Positions 34,906 to 45,005 of a stretch of 64,000 bases of DNA are shown here, one piece after another. The notes beneath the pieces were generated by a model. It saw only the letters and a list, made by a program, of their open reading frames with translations, was not told the origin of the DNA and did not search any database. Positions within the stretch are counted from its first letter, which is position 1. Each line of letters starts with the position of its first letter. The stretch lies in NCBI RefSeq assembly GCF_003732225.1, contig NZ_MOBJ01000003.1, forward strand, positions 1 through 64,000, in the 5' to 3' direction. The DNA is from Pseudomonas brassicacearum. Lineage in GTDB: Bacteria > Pseudomonadota > Gammaproteobacteria > Pseudomonadales > Pseudomonadaceae. The translations under genes were made by a program, and so were the position numbers.

Positions 34906-36669
34906 ATGCGCCGTCTGCTCTACCTGATGCTGTTAGTGCTGGTCCTGCCGGTGAATGCCGCTGGCCTTTTGGACAGTCGCCCCAGTTCGACCCTGGGTTC
35001 GATCAACAACAGCGCCGACTTCCTGCCCGTGCGCGAAGCCTTTCAGCTGAGTCTGGTAGAGAGCACACCGCAATCGATCAAGCTGCGTTTCGTCGCCACC
35101 GAGGGTTACTACCTCTATCGTCATCGCTTCCAGTTTCGCAGCGAGCCCGCCGACATCGGTCTGGGCGCCGCGCAACTGCCTTCGGGCGAAAAAAAGCATG
35201 ACGAGTACTTCGGCGATGTCGAGGTCTACCACGGCATCCTCGACGTAGACCTGCCACGCAACAACGCCGATCAACGGGCTTTCACGCTGGCCGTCACCTA
35301 CCAGGGCTGCGCCGATAAAGGCCTGTGTTATCCACCGGAAACCGAACGCCTGAAGATCGACGGCGCAGCCGCCACGACTACGACCAGCGCCAGCACCTGG
35401 AGCTGGCGTGAACTGGCGTTGTTTTTCCTCGCAGGCCTTGGCCTGACCTTTACGCCTTGCGTGCTGCCAATGCTGCCGATCCTCTCCGGCGTAGTGTTGC
35501 GTGGTCAGGTCGGCGGGCTACGCGGTTTTAATCTGTCGCTGGCGTACGTCTTGCCAATGGCTGCCTGCTTCGCCGCACTGGGCGCATTGATGGGGATGTT
35601 CGGCGCCCAGCTGAACCTTCAGGCACGCCTGCAATCTGCGTGGGTGCTGGTGCCGTTCGCCCTGTTCTTCGCGGTATTTGCCTTGGCGATGTTTGGGGTT
35701 TTCGAACTGAAACTGCCCCACGCCGTCAGCAGCCGCCTGGACCGCATTGCCGGTCGCACCGAAGGCGGTTCGCTGTGGGGCGCGGCGGTGCTCGGCGTGG
35801 TGTCGAGCCTGCTGGTTTCGCCGTGCGTGTCTGCACCGTTGGCCGGTGCGCTGCTGTATATCAGCGCCAGCGGCGACGCGCTGGGTGGCGCGCTGAAGCT
35901 ATTCGTTCTGGGCCTGGGGATGGGCACGCCGTTGTTGCTGGTGGCCACCGGCGGTGCGGCCTGGTTGCCGAAAAGCGGCCCTTGGCTGGTCTACGTGAAA
36001 AACGCGATTGGCGTGCTGCTACTGGGGCTGGCGGTCGGTTTGCTCAGCCGGGTACTGCCGGGGCCATTCACCTTGCTGCTGATCGGCTTGCTGGCGGCCG
36101 GGGTCGGCTTGTTCCTGGGTGCGCTGGAGTTCGTCTACAAACCACCGCGAAAGCGCCTGGGCCAACTGCTCGGCATGTTCCTGGTGTTTTATGCGCTGGC
36201 CTGCTGGTACGGCGCCTTCAGTGGCCAGAGCAATCCGTTCAGTCCGATTGGCCAACCTGCGGTCGTCAACCTCGCGGGCAACCCTCAAGCGCAAAAAACC
36301 AGCGAATGGCAGACCATCAGCACCCCGGTAGAACTCGATCGCGTCCTCGCCGAAGCGAAATCCGCCAACACTCAGTTGCTGCTCGACTGGTACGCCGACT
36401 GGTGCATCAGCTGCAAAGTCATCGAACACGAGGTGCTCAACGATGCCAACGTCGTCGAACGACTCAAAGGCTATCGACTGATTCGCTTCGACATCACCGC
36501 CAGCAACGCCGAACAACGCGCCCTGCTCGACCGTTACAAACTGTTCGGGCCACCCGCGCTGATGTTTTTCGGCAAAGACGGCAAGGAACGTGGCGATGTG
36601 CGGGTGATCGGCGAGATCAACGCAAAGGACTTCGCCGAACGTGTCGCTAAAGCGAATGACCAGATTTAA
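34906..36669 (+). CDS. dsbD: Thiol:disulfide interchange protein DsbD (DipZ)
   Basis: The 587-residue protein passes electrons from cytoplasmic thioredoxin to periplasmic reductases and cytochrome c maturation. The signal peptide is MRRLLYLMLLVLVLPVNAAG. The N-terminal domain carries CADKGLC. The membrane domain has eight or so helices with redox cysteines in TFTPCVLPM and VSPCVSAPLAG. The C-terminal thioredoxin domain has WCISC (C500/C503). ATG 34906 is chosen for its signal peptide. The upstream in-frame reading from 34786 lies in a REP element. The location after ctpL matches PA4845. Confidence 0.93.
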   Translation: MRRLLYLMLLVLVLPVNAAGLLDSRPSSTLGSINNSADFLPVREAFQLSLVESTPQSIKLRFVATEGYYLYRHRFQFRSEPADIGLGAAQLPSGEKKHDEYFGDVEVYHGILDVDLPRNNADQRAFTLAVTYQGCADKGLCYPPETERLKIDGAAATTTTSASTWSWRELALFFLAGLGLTFTPCVLPMLPILSGVVLRGQVGGLRGFNLSLAYVLPMAACFAALGALMGMFGAQLNLQARLQSAWVLVPFALFFAVFALAMFGVFELKLPHAVSSRLDRIAGRTEGGSLWGAAVLGVVSSLLVSPCVSAPLAGALLYISASGDALGGALKLFVLGLGMGTPLLLVATGGAAWLPKSGPWLVYVKNAIGVLLLGLAVGLLSRVLPGPFTLLLIGLLAAGVGLFLGALEFVYKPPRKRLGQLLGMFLVFYALACWYGAFSGQSNPFSPIGQPAVVNLAGNPQAQKTSEWQTISTPVELDRVLAEAKSANTQLLLDWYADWCISCKVIEHEVLNDANVVERLKGYRLIRFDITASNAEQRALLDRYKLFGPPALMFFGKDGKERGDVRVIGEINAKDFAERVAKANDQI

Positions 36670-36800
36670 TCAGTTGGTCACATAATTCGCGCAATCATCG
36701 GTCATTGTGCTGGCTATTGCAGAGAACTGGACAGTCACAAACGCTTTGCGGCATAGTCGCCGGGTTCTGATAACTGCACACGGATAACAAGGAACAGCAG

Positions 36801-37253
36801 ATGGCGACCCTACTGGTTTTGCACGGACCCAACCTGAACCTGCTCGGCACCCGCGAACCGGGCGTCTACGGGGCTGTGACCCTGGCCGAGATCAATCAGG
36901 ATCTGGAGCAACGCGCGCGCAATGCCGGCCACCATTTGCTCTACCTGCAAAGCAACGCCGAGTATGAATTGATCGACCGCATTCACGCCGCTCGCGGCGA
37001 GGGTGTGGACTTCATTTTGATCAATCCAGCAGCTTTTACACATACAAGTGTCGCATTACGTGACGCGCTGCTGGCGGTGAGCATCCCATTCATCGAAGTG
37101 CATTTGTCTAACGTGCACAAACGCGAACCTTTCCGCCATCACTCTTACTTCTCCGATGTTGCGGTGGGAGTGATCTGCGGCCTTGGCGCCAGCGGTTATC
37201 GACTGGCCCTGGAGGCCGCCCTAGAGCAGCTTGAAAGACAGGCAACAGCTTGA
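36801..37253 (+). CDS. aroQ: Type II 3-dehydroquinate dehydratase
   Basis: This 150-residue dodecameric shikimate-pathway enzyme has all hallmark segments: [18 protein letters not shown] (Asn, Arg and Tyr of the active site), [54 protein letters not shown] (catalytic His). The stop is 48 bp before accB. The order aroQ-accB-accC is conserved in pseudomonads and many other proteobacteria. Confidence 0.96.
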   Translation: MATLLVLHGPNLNLLGTREPGVYGAVTLAEINQDLEQRARNAGHHLLYLQSNAEYELIDRIHAARGEGVDFILINPAAFTHTSVALRDALLAVSIPFIEVHLSNVHKREPFRHHSYFSDVAVGVICGLGASGYRLALEAALEQLERQATA

Positions 37254-37301
37254 ACAACAAGCGTTAAACGCCCCTGACCGACCCTTGGGAGTTGATGATT
37301 C

Positions 37302-37766
37302 ATGGATATCCGTAAAGTTAAGAAACTGATCGAACTGCTGGAAGAGTCCGGCATCGACGAGCTCGAGATCAAGGAAGGCGAAGAGTCTGTTCGCATCAGC
37401 CGCCACAGCAAAACCCCGGCTCAGCAGTACTACGCTCCTGCGCCAATGCACGCTCCGGCTCCGGCACCTGTCGCTGCTGCCGCGCCTGCTGTCGCCGCTG
37501 CACCTGCCGCTCCTGCAGCGCCAGTGCTGAACGGCAACGTTGCCCGTTCGCCAATGGTTGGTACCTTCTATCGCAAATCTTCGCCGTCCTCGCCGTCCTT
37601 CGTTGAAGTTGGCCAGAGCGTGAAGAAAGGCGACACCCTGTGCATCGTCGAAGCCATGAAGATGATGAACCACATCGAAGCTGAATCCAGCGGTGTGATC
37701 GAATCCATCCTCGTCGAAGACGGCCAGCCGGTTGAGTACGACCAACCGCTGTTCACCATCGTTTGA
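37302..37766 (+). CDS. accB: Biotin carboxyl carrier protein of acetyl-CoA carboxylase
   Basis: The 154-residue protein has an N-terminal helical segment ([17 protein letters not shown]), an Ala-Pro-rich flexible linker at about 45-75, and the biotinyl domain ([20 protein letters not shown], then the biotinylation site EAMKMMN with K120). It carries biotin between AccC and the carboxyltransferase in the first step of fatty acid synthesis. It is followed by accC after 17 bp, in one operon. Confidence 0.96.
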   Translation: MDIRKVKKLIELLEESGIDELEIKEGEESVRISRHSKTPAQQYYAPAPMHAPAPAPVAAAAPAVAAAPAAPAAPVLNGNVARSPMVGTFYRKSSPSSPSFVEVGQSVKKGDTLCIVEAMKMMNHIEAESSGVIESILVEDGQPVEYDQPLFTIV

Positions 37767-37783
37767 ACCGCGGAGAGCCAACG

Positions 37784-39148
37784 ATGTTGAAACCTGCGAA
37801 GTTGGAAAAAGTTCTGATCGCCAACCGCGGTGAAATCGCCCTGCGGATCCTGCGTGCCTGCAAAGAGATGGGCATCAAGACCGTCGCCGTTTACTCCAAG
37901 GCCGACAAGGAGCTGATGCACCTGGGCCTGGCAGACGAATCCGTTTGCATCGGTCCGGCATCGGCCGCGCACTCTTACCTGCACATTCCGGCGATCATCG
38001 CCGCGGCTGAAGTGACCGGCGCTACCGCCATTCACCCAGGCTACGGCTTCCTCGCGGAAAACGCCGACTTCGCCGAACAGGTGGAAAACTCCGGCTTCGC
38101 CTTCATCGGCCCGAAAGCTGAAACCATCCGCCTGATGGGCGACAAGGTTTCGGCCAAGCACGCCATGATCGCTGCCGGCGTTCCAACCGTTCCGGGTTCC
38201 GACGGCCCGCTGCCGGAAGACGAAGAAACCGCTCTGCGCATTGGTCGCGAAGTCGGTTACCCGGTGATCATCAAAGCCGCTGGCGGCGGTGGTGGTCGTG
38301 GCATGCGCGTTGTGCACAAAGAAGAAGACCTGATTTCCTCGGCCAAACTGACCCGCTCCGAAGCAGGCGCGGCGTTCGGTAACCCGATGGTCTATCTGGA
38401 AAAATTCCTGACCAACCCACGTCATGTGGAAGTTCAGGTACTTTCCGATGGCCAGGGCCATGCAATCCATCTGGGTGACCGCGATTGCTCGCTGCAACGT
38501 CGCCACCAGAAGGTTCTCGAAGAAGCGCCGGCACCGGGCATCGACGAGAAGGCTCGCCAGGAAGTCTTCGCTCGCTGCGTCAAGGCGTGCATCGACATCG
38601 GTTACCGTGGCGCAGGGACTTTCGAGTTCCTGTACGAGAACGGCAACTTCTACTTCATCGAGATGAACACTCGTGTCCAGGTAGAACACCCGGTTTCGGA
38701 AATGGTCACCGGCATCGACATCGTCAAGGAGATGCTCAGCATCGCCGCCGGCAACCCACTGTCGTTCACCCAGGAAGACGTCGTCATCCGCGGTCACGCA
38801 CTGGAATGCCGGATCAACGCCGAAGACCCGAAAACCTTCATGCCAAGCCCAGGCACGGTCAAGCATTTCCATGCACCGGGCGGCAACGGCGTACGGGTCG
38901 ACTCGCACCTGTACAGCGGCTACGCAGTTCCGCCGAACTACGATTCGTTGATCGGCAAACTGATCACTTACGGGGCAACCCGTGAAGAAGCCATGGCGCG
39001 CATGCGCAATGCGCTGGACGAAATCGTTGTCGACGGGATCAAGACCAACATCCCGCTGCACCGCGATCTGACCCGCGACGAAGGCTTCTGCAAAGGTGGA
39101 GTGAACATCCACTACCTGGAACACAAGCTGGCTGGCGACAAGCACTAA
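37784..39148 (+). CDS. accC: Biotin carboxylase of acetyl-CoA carboxylase
   Basis: This 454-residue ATP-grasp enzyme carboxylates biotin on AccB. It shows [36 protein letters not shown], the Gly-rich ATP loop [52 protein letters not shown] and [17 protein letters not shown] lies before ATG 37784. The 36-nt terminator hairpin at 39161 ends the accBC transcript. Confidence 0.97.
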   Translation: MLKPAKLEKVLIANRGEIALRILRACKEMGIKTVAVYSKADKELMHLGLADESVCIGPASAAHSYLHIPAIIAAAEVTGATAIHPGYGFLAENADFAEQVENSGFAFIGPKAETIRLMGDKVSAKHAMIAAGVPTVPGSDGPLPEDEETALRIGREVGYPVIIKAAGGGGGRGMRVVHKEEDLISSAKLTRSEAGAAFGNPMVYLEKFLTNPRHVEVQVLSDGQGHAIHLGDRDCSLQRRHQKVLEEAPAPGIDEKARQEVFARCVKACIDIGYRGAGTFEFLYENGNFYFIEMNTRVQVEHPVSEMVTGIDIVKEMLSIAAGNPLSFTQEDVVIRGHALECRINAEDPKTFMPSPGTVKHFHAPGGNGVRVDSHLYSGYAVPPNYDSLIGKLITYGATREEAMARMRNALDEIVVDGIKTNIPLHRDLTRDEGFCKGGVNIHYLEHKLAGDKH

Positions 39149-39160
39149 GCTTGAGCCGGT

Positions 39161-39196
39161 ATACAACAAAGCCGCCTTCGGGCGGCTTTGTTGTAT
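39161..39196 (+). terminator. Terminator after accC
   Basis: A perfect 16-bp stem (arms ATACAACAAAGCCGCC and GGCGGCTTTGTTGTAT) closes on a TTCG tetraloop, 12 bp after the accC stop. The T-rich 3' arm stands in for a poly-U tail. The symmetric form could also work on the other strand. Confidence 0.88.
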
Positions 39197-39229
39197 CTGA
39201 AGGTTTCATCCGTCCTGTTGCCCCCCCCT

Positions 39230-39317
39230 GTGGGAGCGAGCTTGCTCGCGATGGCGGTGTGTCAGTCGACATCAATACTGGATTTACCGGCCTCTTCGCG
39301 AGCAAGCTCGCTCCCAC
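39230..39317. repeat. Paired REP element, GTGGGAGCGAGCTTGCTCGC family
   Basis: The arms at 39230-39255 and 39294-39317 are inverted copies, placed between the accC terminator and prmA. Together with the terminator they account for most of this 305-bp gap. The rest is the presumed prmA promoter. Confidence 0.85.
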
Positions 39318-39453
39318 AGGGTACGGGGTCAATCAGGAACCACGCAGCGGGCACAGACCAAGACGGCTCCCACAAAAGCCCCGCTCTCGCGTAAACTTGC
39401 GCGCTTCTCGCAGCCCGCTAGGCTGCACATTACACTTTCCAAAGGTGCCCGCC

Positions 39454-40332
39454 ATGCCTTGGCTGCAAGTCCGTCTCGCCATCAGCCCAGAACAAGCCGA
39501 AACCTACGAAGACGCTTTCCTTGAAGTGGGCGCCGTATCGGTGACCTTCATGGACGCCGAAGATCAGCCGATCTTCGAGCCGGAACTGAATACCACCCCA
39601 CTGTGGTCGCACACTCACCTGCTGGCCCTGTTCGAAGGCGGCACCGAAGCTGCCAGCGTACTGGCCCACCTTGAGTTGCTGACCGGCAGCCCGCTGCCCG
39701 AGCATCACAGCGAAGTCATCGAAGATCAGGACTGGGAACGCAGCTGGATGGACAACTTCCAGCCAATGCGCTTCGGTCAGCGCCTGTGGATCGTCCCGAG
39801 CTGGCACGCCGCGCCCGAGCCTGATGCGGTCAACCTGTTGCTCGACCCAGGCCTGGCGTTCGGCACCGGCACCCACCCAACCACCGCACTGTGCCTGGAA
39901 TGGCTCGACGGCCAGGACCTGAAAGACTGCCACGTACTCGACTTCGGCTGTGGCTCGGGGATCCTCGCGATCGCTGCCCTGTTGCTGGGCGCCAAGGAAG
40001 CGGTCGGCACCGACATCGACGTGCAGGCGCTGGAAGCCTCCCGCGACAACGCCGGGCGCAACAACATCGACGAAGCGCTGTTCCCGCTGTACCTGCCAGA
40101 AGATCTGCCACAGGTGCAGGCTGACGTGCTGGTGGCCAACATCCTCGCCGGCCCGCTGGTTTCCCTGGCCCCGCAACTGTCCAGCCTGGTCAAGCCCGGC
40201 GGTCGCCTGGCGCTGTCGGGCATCCTCGCCGAGCAAGGCCCGGAAGTCGCAGAGGCTTATGCCAAGGACTTTGAGCTGGACCCGATAGCCAATCGCGATG
40301 GCTGGGTGCGCATCACTGGCCGTCGGCGCTAA
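39454..40332 (+). CDS. prmA: Ribosomal protein L11 methyltransferase
   Basis: The 292-residue protein has the substrate-recognition N-domain ([36 protein letters not shown]) and a SAM-binding domain ([47 protein letters not shown]). It trimethylates several amino groups of ribosomal protein L11. The start ATG at 39454 fits the family N-terminus. The longer reading from 39151 runs through the REP element and is rejected. It is followed by the DUF3426 gene after 30 bp. Confidence 0.96.
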   Translation: MPWLQVRLAISPEQAETYEDAFLEVGAVSVTFMDAEDQPIFEPELNTTPLWSHTHLLALFEGGTEAASVLAHLELLTGSPLPEHHSEVIEDQDWERSWMDNFQPMRFGQRLWIVPSWHAAPEPDAVNLLLDPGLAFGTGTHPTTALCLEWLDGQDLKDCHVLDFGCGSGILAIAALLLGAKEAVGTDIDVQALEASRDNAGRNNIDEALFPLYLPEDLPQVQADVLVANILAGPLVSLAPQLSSLVKPGGRLALSGILAEQGPEVAEAYAKDFELDPIANRDGWVRITGRRR

Positions 40333-40362
40333 AATGAGCGCCTGCATACTCCGGATGGCCGC

Positions 40363-41622
40363 ATGACCGATAGCTTCGTCACCCAGTGCCCGCATTGCCA
40401 GACCAGTTTCCGCGTCAGCCACGCCCAATTGAGCGTGGCCCGTGGAGTGGTTCGCTGCGGCTCCTGCCTGCAAGTGTTCAATGCTGCGCGGCAGTTGCTC
40501 GAGCAACGCATGGGCAAGGAAGCTATCGCCCTCACGACCCCGCCTCCGGTTGAGCCTCCCACGCAACGGGCCATCAGCCAGAAGCAGTGGACAGCCGCCG
40601 AACTGGATCTGGACAGCCTCGACCTCGACGAAGAACTCGCCAAGCTCGAACAACGGGAAATCCAGCCCACCAAAGAGTTCGGCCAGGAACGCGAGCACAA
40701 GGAAGACTCACTGAGCGCCCGTCGGGATACGCCCGAAGGCGAAGAGCCTTGGTCCGACAGCCTGTTCAGCGATTCAGCCGCCGAGCGCGCGCTGGCCAGC
40801 GAAAACGCACGCACACTGACCGAGAGCCACCGATCGGCAGACCTCGCCGACGAGCCGGAAAAACCCTCGCGTACCGAACCCTCGCTGTCGCTCGAACCGC
40901 TCGACCTCGACGATGAGCCGCAGGCACCGCCGCTGCGTCTGGAGCAGCCATTCGAAACGCCGGAGCCTCCAGCGAAACACGAACGCCTGTCCGCGACTGA
41001 TGAGGATATCGACGACGAAGCCCATGAGCCCGAGCCTGTACGCAAAAAGCGCACGCGCAACGAGCCGGCCATGCATGACGAGGTGCTACAGGACCTGGTC
41101 GACGACCCACTGCAGCTCGACTGGCAAAAACGCCGCTCACCCTGGGGCCGCCGATTCTTCTGGGGCCTGATGGTTCTGCTGGGCGCCGCAGCCCTTGCCG
41201 GCCAGTACATTACCTATCACTTCGACGAACTGGCCCGCCAGGACCAGTACCGCCCGTGGTTCCAGCGATTGTGCCCGCAGATTGGCTGCAGCGTGCCGTC
41301 CAAGGTCGATATCGCGAAAATCAAAAGCAGCAACCTGGTGGTGCGTAGCCACCCGGACTTCAGCGGCGCACTGGTGGTCGACGCGATCATCTACAACCGC
41401 GCGCCGTTCTCACAGCCGTTCCCGTTGCTGGAACTGCGCTTTGCCGACCTCAACGGCCACCTGATCGCCAGCCGCCGCTTCAAGCCAGGCGAATACCTCA
41501 ACGGCGACCTTGCGGACCTCGCAGAAATGCCACCGCAGACGCCCATTCATATTGCCCTGGACATCCTCGATCCTGGCCCAAAAGCCGTGAATTACAGCCT
41601 GAGCTTCCACTCGCCCGAGTGA
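40363..41622 (+). CDS. Zinc-ribbon and DUF3426 membrane protein
   Basis: The 419-residue protein has an MJ0042-type zinc ribbon at 8-37 (CPHCQTSF and then CGSCLQVF). A very acidic, low-complexity linker of about 200 residues follows (for example LDLDSLDLDEELAKL). One membrane helix lies at about 268-288 (FFWGLMVLLGAAALAGQYI), then a DUF3426 C-terminal domain. The zinc ribbon faces the cytoplasm and DUF3426 the periplasm. No function is established that I know of. The gene is conserved between prmA and dusB in pseudomonads (PA4851 position), suggesting a core cell-envelope or signalling role. Confidence 0.85.
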   Translation: MTDSFVTQCPHCQTSFRVSHAQLSVARGVVRCGSCLQVFNAARQLLEQRMGKEAIALTTPPPVEPPTQRAISQKQWTAAELDLDSLDLDEELAKLEQREIQPTKEFGQEREHKEDSLSARRDTPEGEEPWSDSLFSDSAAERALASENARTLTESHRSADLADEPEKPSRTEPSLSLEPLDLDDEPQAPPLRLEQPFETPEPPAKHERLSATDEDIDDEAHEPEPVRKKRTRNEPAMHDEVLQDLVDDPLQLDWQKRRSPWGRRFFWGLMVLLGAAALAGQYITYHFDELARQDQYRPWFQRLCPQIGCSVPSKVDIAKIKSSNLVVRSHPDFSGALVVDAIIYNRAPFSQPFPLLELRFADLNGHLIASRRFKPGEYLNGDLADLAEMPPQTPIHIALDILDPGPKAVNYSLSFHSPE

Positions 41623-41819
41623 ATCACCTCACTCGGCGCTGAGTCTCGCGCAATTGACGGCAATTTTCTGACTCCCGGCACAGCGAACCAAACTGCTGGC
41701 AATAACAGAATAACTGTTCAGATTTTATCCAATTCAGCCTTTATCCAGTCATCGAGAGCGGGTATCATGCCAACCCTTTTTCGAACTCTCATGATCCGAC
41801 CCCACAACAGGGAAGTCCT

Positions 41820-42830
41820 ATGTCGGCGGTACGCATCGGCCCATATACATTGCACAACGGCTTGATTCTCGCCCCGATGGCGGGGGTCACCGACCAACCC
41901 TTTCGTCAGCTGTGCAAACGATTGGGCGCAGGGCTTGTAGTCTCGGAAATGGTCACCAGCGACATGAGTTTGTGGAACACCCGCAAATCGCGTCTGCGCA
42001 TGGTCCACGAAGGTGATCCCGAGCCACGCTCGGTACAGATCGCTGGTGGTGATGCACAGATGCTGGCGGAGGCCGCACGCGCCAACGTCGAGCTGGGTGC
42101 GCAGATTATTGATATCAACATGGGTTGTCCGGCAAAGAAGGTCTGCAACAAGGCCGCCGGCTCCGCGTTACTGAAAGATGAAGACCTGGTGACCGAGATC
42201 CTGCACGCCGTCGTGGCGGCGGTTGATGTGCCGGTCACCCTGAAGATCCGCACGGGCTGGGACCGGGCGAACAAGAACGGCCTGACGGTGGCGAAGATCG
42301 CCGAACAGGCAGGTATCACGGCGCTGGCGGTGCATGGCCGGACCCGTGCCGATCTGTACACAGGCGTTGCCGAGTACGACACCATTGCCGCGATCAAGCA
42401 GGCAGTGTCGATTCCGGTCTTCGCCAATGGCGATATCGACTCGCCCGAGAAGGCCCGGTACGTGCTTGACGCGACCGGTGCCGATGGCCTGCTGATAGGC
42501 CGGGCTGCCCAAGGGCGGCCATGGATTTTTCGTGAGATCGAACATTTTCTGCGTACCGGCGAAAAACTCCCGGCACCAGAGTTGATCGAGGTGGAACGTA
42601 TTCTGCTTGAGCATCTGGCCGCGCTACATGCCTTCTATGGAGATGTCATGGGCGTACGCATCGCTCGCAAGCATGTGGGCTGGTATCTCGCAACCCTGCC
42701 GGGCGCCAGGGAGTTTCGCGCCCACTTCAATCGTTTGGATGGTACGGAAACACAATGCGCCAACGTTCGGGAGTTTTTTGCCGAGCGCTACAAGAGCCTG
42801 ACAGGGGACGGAGAAGGGGTGGCCGCATGA
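41820..42830 (+). CDS. dusB: tRNA-dihydrouridine synthase B
   Basis: The 336-residue FMN enzyme reduces specific uridines of tRNA. Landmarks are [20 protein letters not shown], the active-site segment [44 protein letters not shown] and [15 protein letters not shown]. It overlaps fis by 4 bp (ATGA at 42827). The dusB-fis operon is conserved across gammaproteobacteria. A leader of about 195 bp precedes it, with no gene seen. Confidence 0.96.
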   Translation: MSAVRIGPYTLHNGLILAPMAGVTDQPFRQLCKRLGAGLVVSEMVTSDMSLWNTRKSRLRMVHEGDPEPRSVQIAGGDAQMLAEAARANVELGAQIIDINMGCPAKKVCNKAAGSALLKDEDLVTEILHAVVAAVDVPVTLKIRTGWDRANKNGLTVAKIAEQAGITALAVHGRTRADLYTGVAEYDTIAAIKQAVSIPVFANGDIDSPEKARYVLDATGADGLLIGRAAQGRPWIFREIEHFLRTGEKLPAPELIEVERILLEHLAALHAFYGDVMGVRIARKHVGWYLATLPGAREFRAHFNRLDGTETQCANVREFFAERYKSLTGDGEGVAA

Positions 42831-43147
42831 CGATGATGACCGAGACTTTAGTGAGTGGAACAGCACCCGTGAGCGACAACGTAAATTTGAAACAGCACCT
42901 CAATACACCGAGCGAAGAAGGCCAGACCCTTCGCGGGAGTGTCGAGAAGGCGCTGCACAATTATTTCGCCCACCTTGAAGGCGCTGCCGTCACGGATGTG
43001 TACAACCTGGTGCTCTCCGAAGTCGAGGCTCCCCTGCTCGAAAGCGTGATGAACTACGTCAAGGGCAATCAGACCAAGGCCAGTGAGCTGCTGGGACTGA
43101 ACCGCGGCACCTTGCGCAAGAAACTCAAGCAGTACGATTTGCTGTAA
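42827..43147 (+). CDS. fis: Nucleoid protein Fis
   Basis: The 106-residue protein has the conserved C-terminal helix-turn-helix ([20 protein letters not shown] followed by [17 protein letters not shown]), nearly identical to Fis of enterobacteria. The N-terminal part (about 1-30) is variable. It bends DNA and activates rRNA promoters and recombination. Translation is coupled to dusB by the ATGA overlap. Confidence 0.96.
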   Translation: MTMMTETLVSGTAPVSDNVNLKQHLNTPSEEGQTLRGSVEKALHNYFAHLEGAAVTDVYNLVLSEVEAPLLESVMNYVKGNQTKASELLGLNRGTLRKKLKQYDLL

Positions 43148-43164
43148 GCATTCAATCAAACCAG

Positions 43165-43197
43165 AAAGGCGCCCGCTTAACACCGGTCGCCTTTTTT
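43165..43197 (+). terminator. Rho-independent terminator after fis
   Basis: AAAGGCGCCCG pairs with CCGGTCGCCTTT (one internal mismatch) and is followed by a T6 run at 43192-43197, 18 bp after the fis stop and ahead of purH. Confidence 0.85.
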
Positions 43198-43229
43198 GCT
43201 GACTTCCTTTGCTTTTGATGGAAATTGAG

Positions 43230-44837
43230 ATGACCGACCAGACCACCCGCCTGCCGATCCGCCGCGCCTTGATCAGCGTTTCCGACAAGACCGGGATCCT
43301 CGAATTCGCCAAGGAGCTCGAAGCGCTCGGCGTTGAGATCCTCTCCACCGGCGGGACGTTCAAGTTGCTGCAGGACAATGGCGTAGCCGCTGTGGAAGTC
43401 GCGGATTACACCGGTTTCGCAGAAATGATGGACGGTCGGGTGAAAACCCTGCACCCGAAAATCCATGGCGGGATCCTCGGTCGTCGTGGTATCGACGACG
43501 CCATCATGAACGAGCACGGCATCAAGCCGATCGATCTGGTCGCCGTTAACCTCTACCCGTTCCAAGCCACCATCAACAAGCCAGGCTGCGACCTGCCGAC
43601 CGCCATCGAAAACATCGATATCGGCGGCCCGACCATGGTTCGCTCGGCCGCCAAGAACCACAAAGACGTGGCCATCGTGGTGAACGCCAGCGATTACGCC
43701 AGCGTACTGGAAAACCTCAAGGCCGGTGGCCTGACCTACGCCCAGCGTTTCGACCTGATGCTCAAGGCTTTCGAACACACCGCCGCCTACGACGGCATGA
43801 TCGCCAACTACATGGGCACCGTGAACCAGGCTGCTGAAACCCTCACCACCGAAGGTCGCAGCGAATTCCCGCGCACCTTCAACAGCCAGTTCATCAAGGC
43901 CCAGGAAATGCGCTACGGCGAGAACCCGCACCAGAGCGCGGCGTTCTACGTTGAAGCCAAACCCGCCGAAGTTGGCATCGCCACCGCGACCCAGCTGCAA
44001 GGCAAAGAACTGTCGTACAACAACGTGGCCGACACCGACGCCGCGCTGGAATGCGTGAAGAGCTTCGTCAAGCCAGCCTGCGTGATCGTCAAGCACGCCA
44101 ACCCGTGCGGCGTTGCCGTGAGCCCGGATGCTGAAGGCGGTATCCGCCAGGCGTACGAACTGGCTTACGCCACCGACACCGAGTCGGCCTTCGGCGGCAT
44201 CATCGCGTTCAACCGCGAACTGGACGCTGAAACCGCCAAAGCCATCGTCGAGCGTCAGTTCGTCGAAGTGATCATTGCCCCATCGGTCAGCGACGAAGCC
44301 CGTGCCATCGTCGCTGCCAAAGCCAACGTTCGCCTGCTGGCCTGTGGCCAATGGTCGGCGGATCGTGCCGCTGCCTGGGACTACAAACGCGTCAATGGCG
44401 GTTTGCTGGTACAGAGCCGCGACATCGGCATGATCGGCAGCGAAGACCTGAAAGTGGTGACCAAGCGCGCACCGACCGAGCAAGAGATCAACGATTTGAT
44501 CTTCGCCTGGAAAGTCGCCAAGTACGTCAAATCCAACGCTATCGTCTACGCCAAGAACCGCCAGACTATCGGTGTCGGCGCTGGCCAGATGAGCCGCGTG
44601 AACTCTGCGCGCATCGCCGCCATCAAAGCTGAACACGCTGGCCTGCAAGTGCAAGGCGCGGTCATGGCCTCGGACGCGTTCTTCCCGTTCCGCGACGGCA
44701 TCGACAACGCCGCCAAGGTCGGCATCACTGCGGTGATTCAACCGGGTGGCTCGATGCGTGACAACGAAGTGATTGCTGCGGCTGATGAAGCCGGCATTGC
44801 CATGGTATTCACCGGCATGCGCCACTTCCGTCACTAA
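43230..44837 (+). CDS. purH: Bifunctional AICAR formyltransferase / IMP cyclohydrolase
   Basis: The 535-residue enzyme performs the last two steps of IMP synthesis. The N-terminal cyclohydrolase domain reads [31 protein letters not shown] and [15 protein letters not shown]. The formyltransferase domain has [45 protein letters not shown] and [14 protein letters not shown] 43230 is chosen. An in-frame ATG at 43218 is possible but has no ribosome site. Confidence 0.97.
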   Translation: MTDQTTRLPIRRALISVSDKTGILEFAKELEALGVEILSTGGTFKLLQDNGVAAVEVADYTGFAEMMDGRVKTLHPKIHGGILGRRGIDDAIMNEHGIKPIDLVAVNLYPFQATINKPGCDLPTAIENIDIGGPTMVRSAAKNHKDVAIVVNASDYASVLENLKAGGLTYAQRFDLMLKAFEHTAAYDGMIANYMGTVNQAAETLTTEGRSEFPRTFNSQFIKAQEMRYGENPHQSAAFYVEAKPAEVGIATATQLQGKELSYNNVADTDAALECVKSFVKPACVIVKHANPCGVAVSPDAEGGIRQAYELAYATDTESAFGGIIAFNRELDAETAKAIVERQFVEVIIAPSVSDEARAIVAAKANVRLLACGQWSADRAAAWDYKRVNGGLLVQSRDIGMIGSEDLKVVTKRAPTEQEINDLIFAWKVAKYVKSNAIVYAKNRQTIGVGAGQMSRVNSARIAAIKAEHAGLQVQGAVMASDAFFPFRDGIDNAAKVGITAVIQPGGSMRDNEVIAAADEAGIAMVFTGMRHFRH

Positions 44838-44864
44838 TACGTTGCCCTCTGTGGGCGAACTCCT

Positions 44865-44951
44865 GTGGGAGCGAGCTTGCTCGCGATAGCGATCTATCAG
44901 ACACATTAATGCTGGATGTGTCGCCGCCTTCGCGAGCAAGCTCGCTCCCAC
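44865..44951. repeat. Paired REP element, GTGGGAGCGAGCTTGCTCGC family
   Basis: The arms at 44865-44888 and 44928-44951 are inverted copies in the purH-purD gap. Confidence 0.85.
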
Positions 44952-45005
44952 ATAAGAGCACCCCTGTGGTGCTATCAAGAATTAGCGTCATCCGAGGTTT
45001 TTGAA

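Noticed and set aside
37568..39169. A 533-codon open frame opposite accB-accC
   Set aside because: Both plus-strand genes are certain and conserved, and the opposite frame has no recognisable protein feature.
43152..44978. A 608-codon open frame opposite purH
   Set aside because: It is a shadow frame that runs into a REP element at its start. purH is complete on the other strand.
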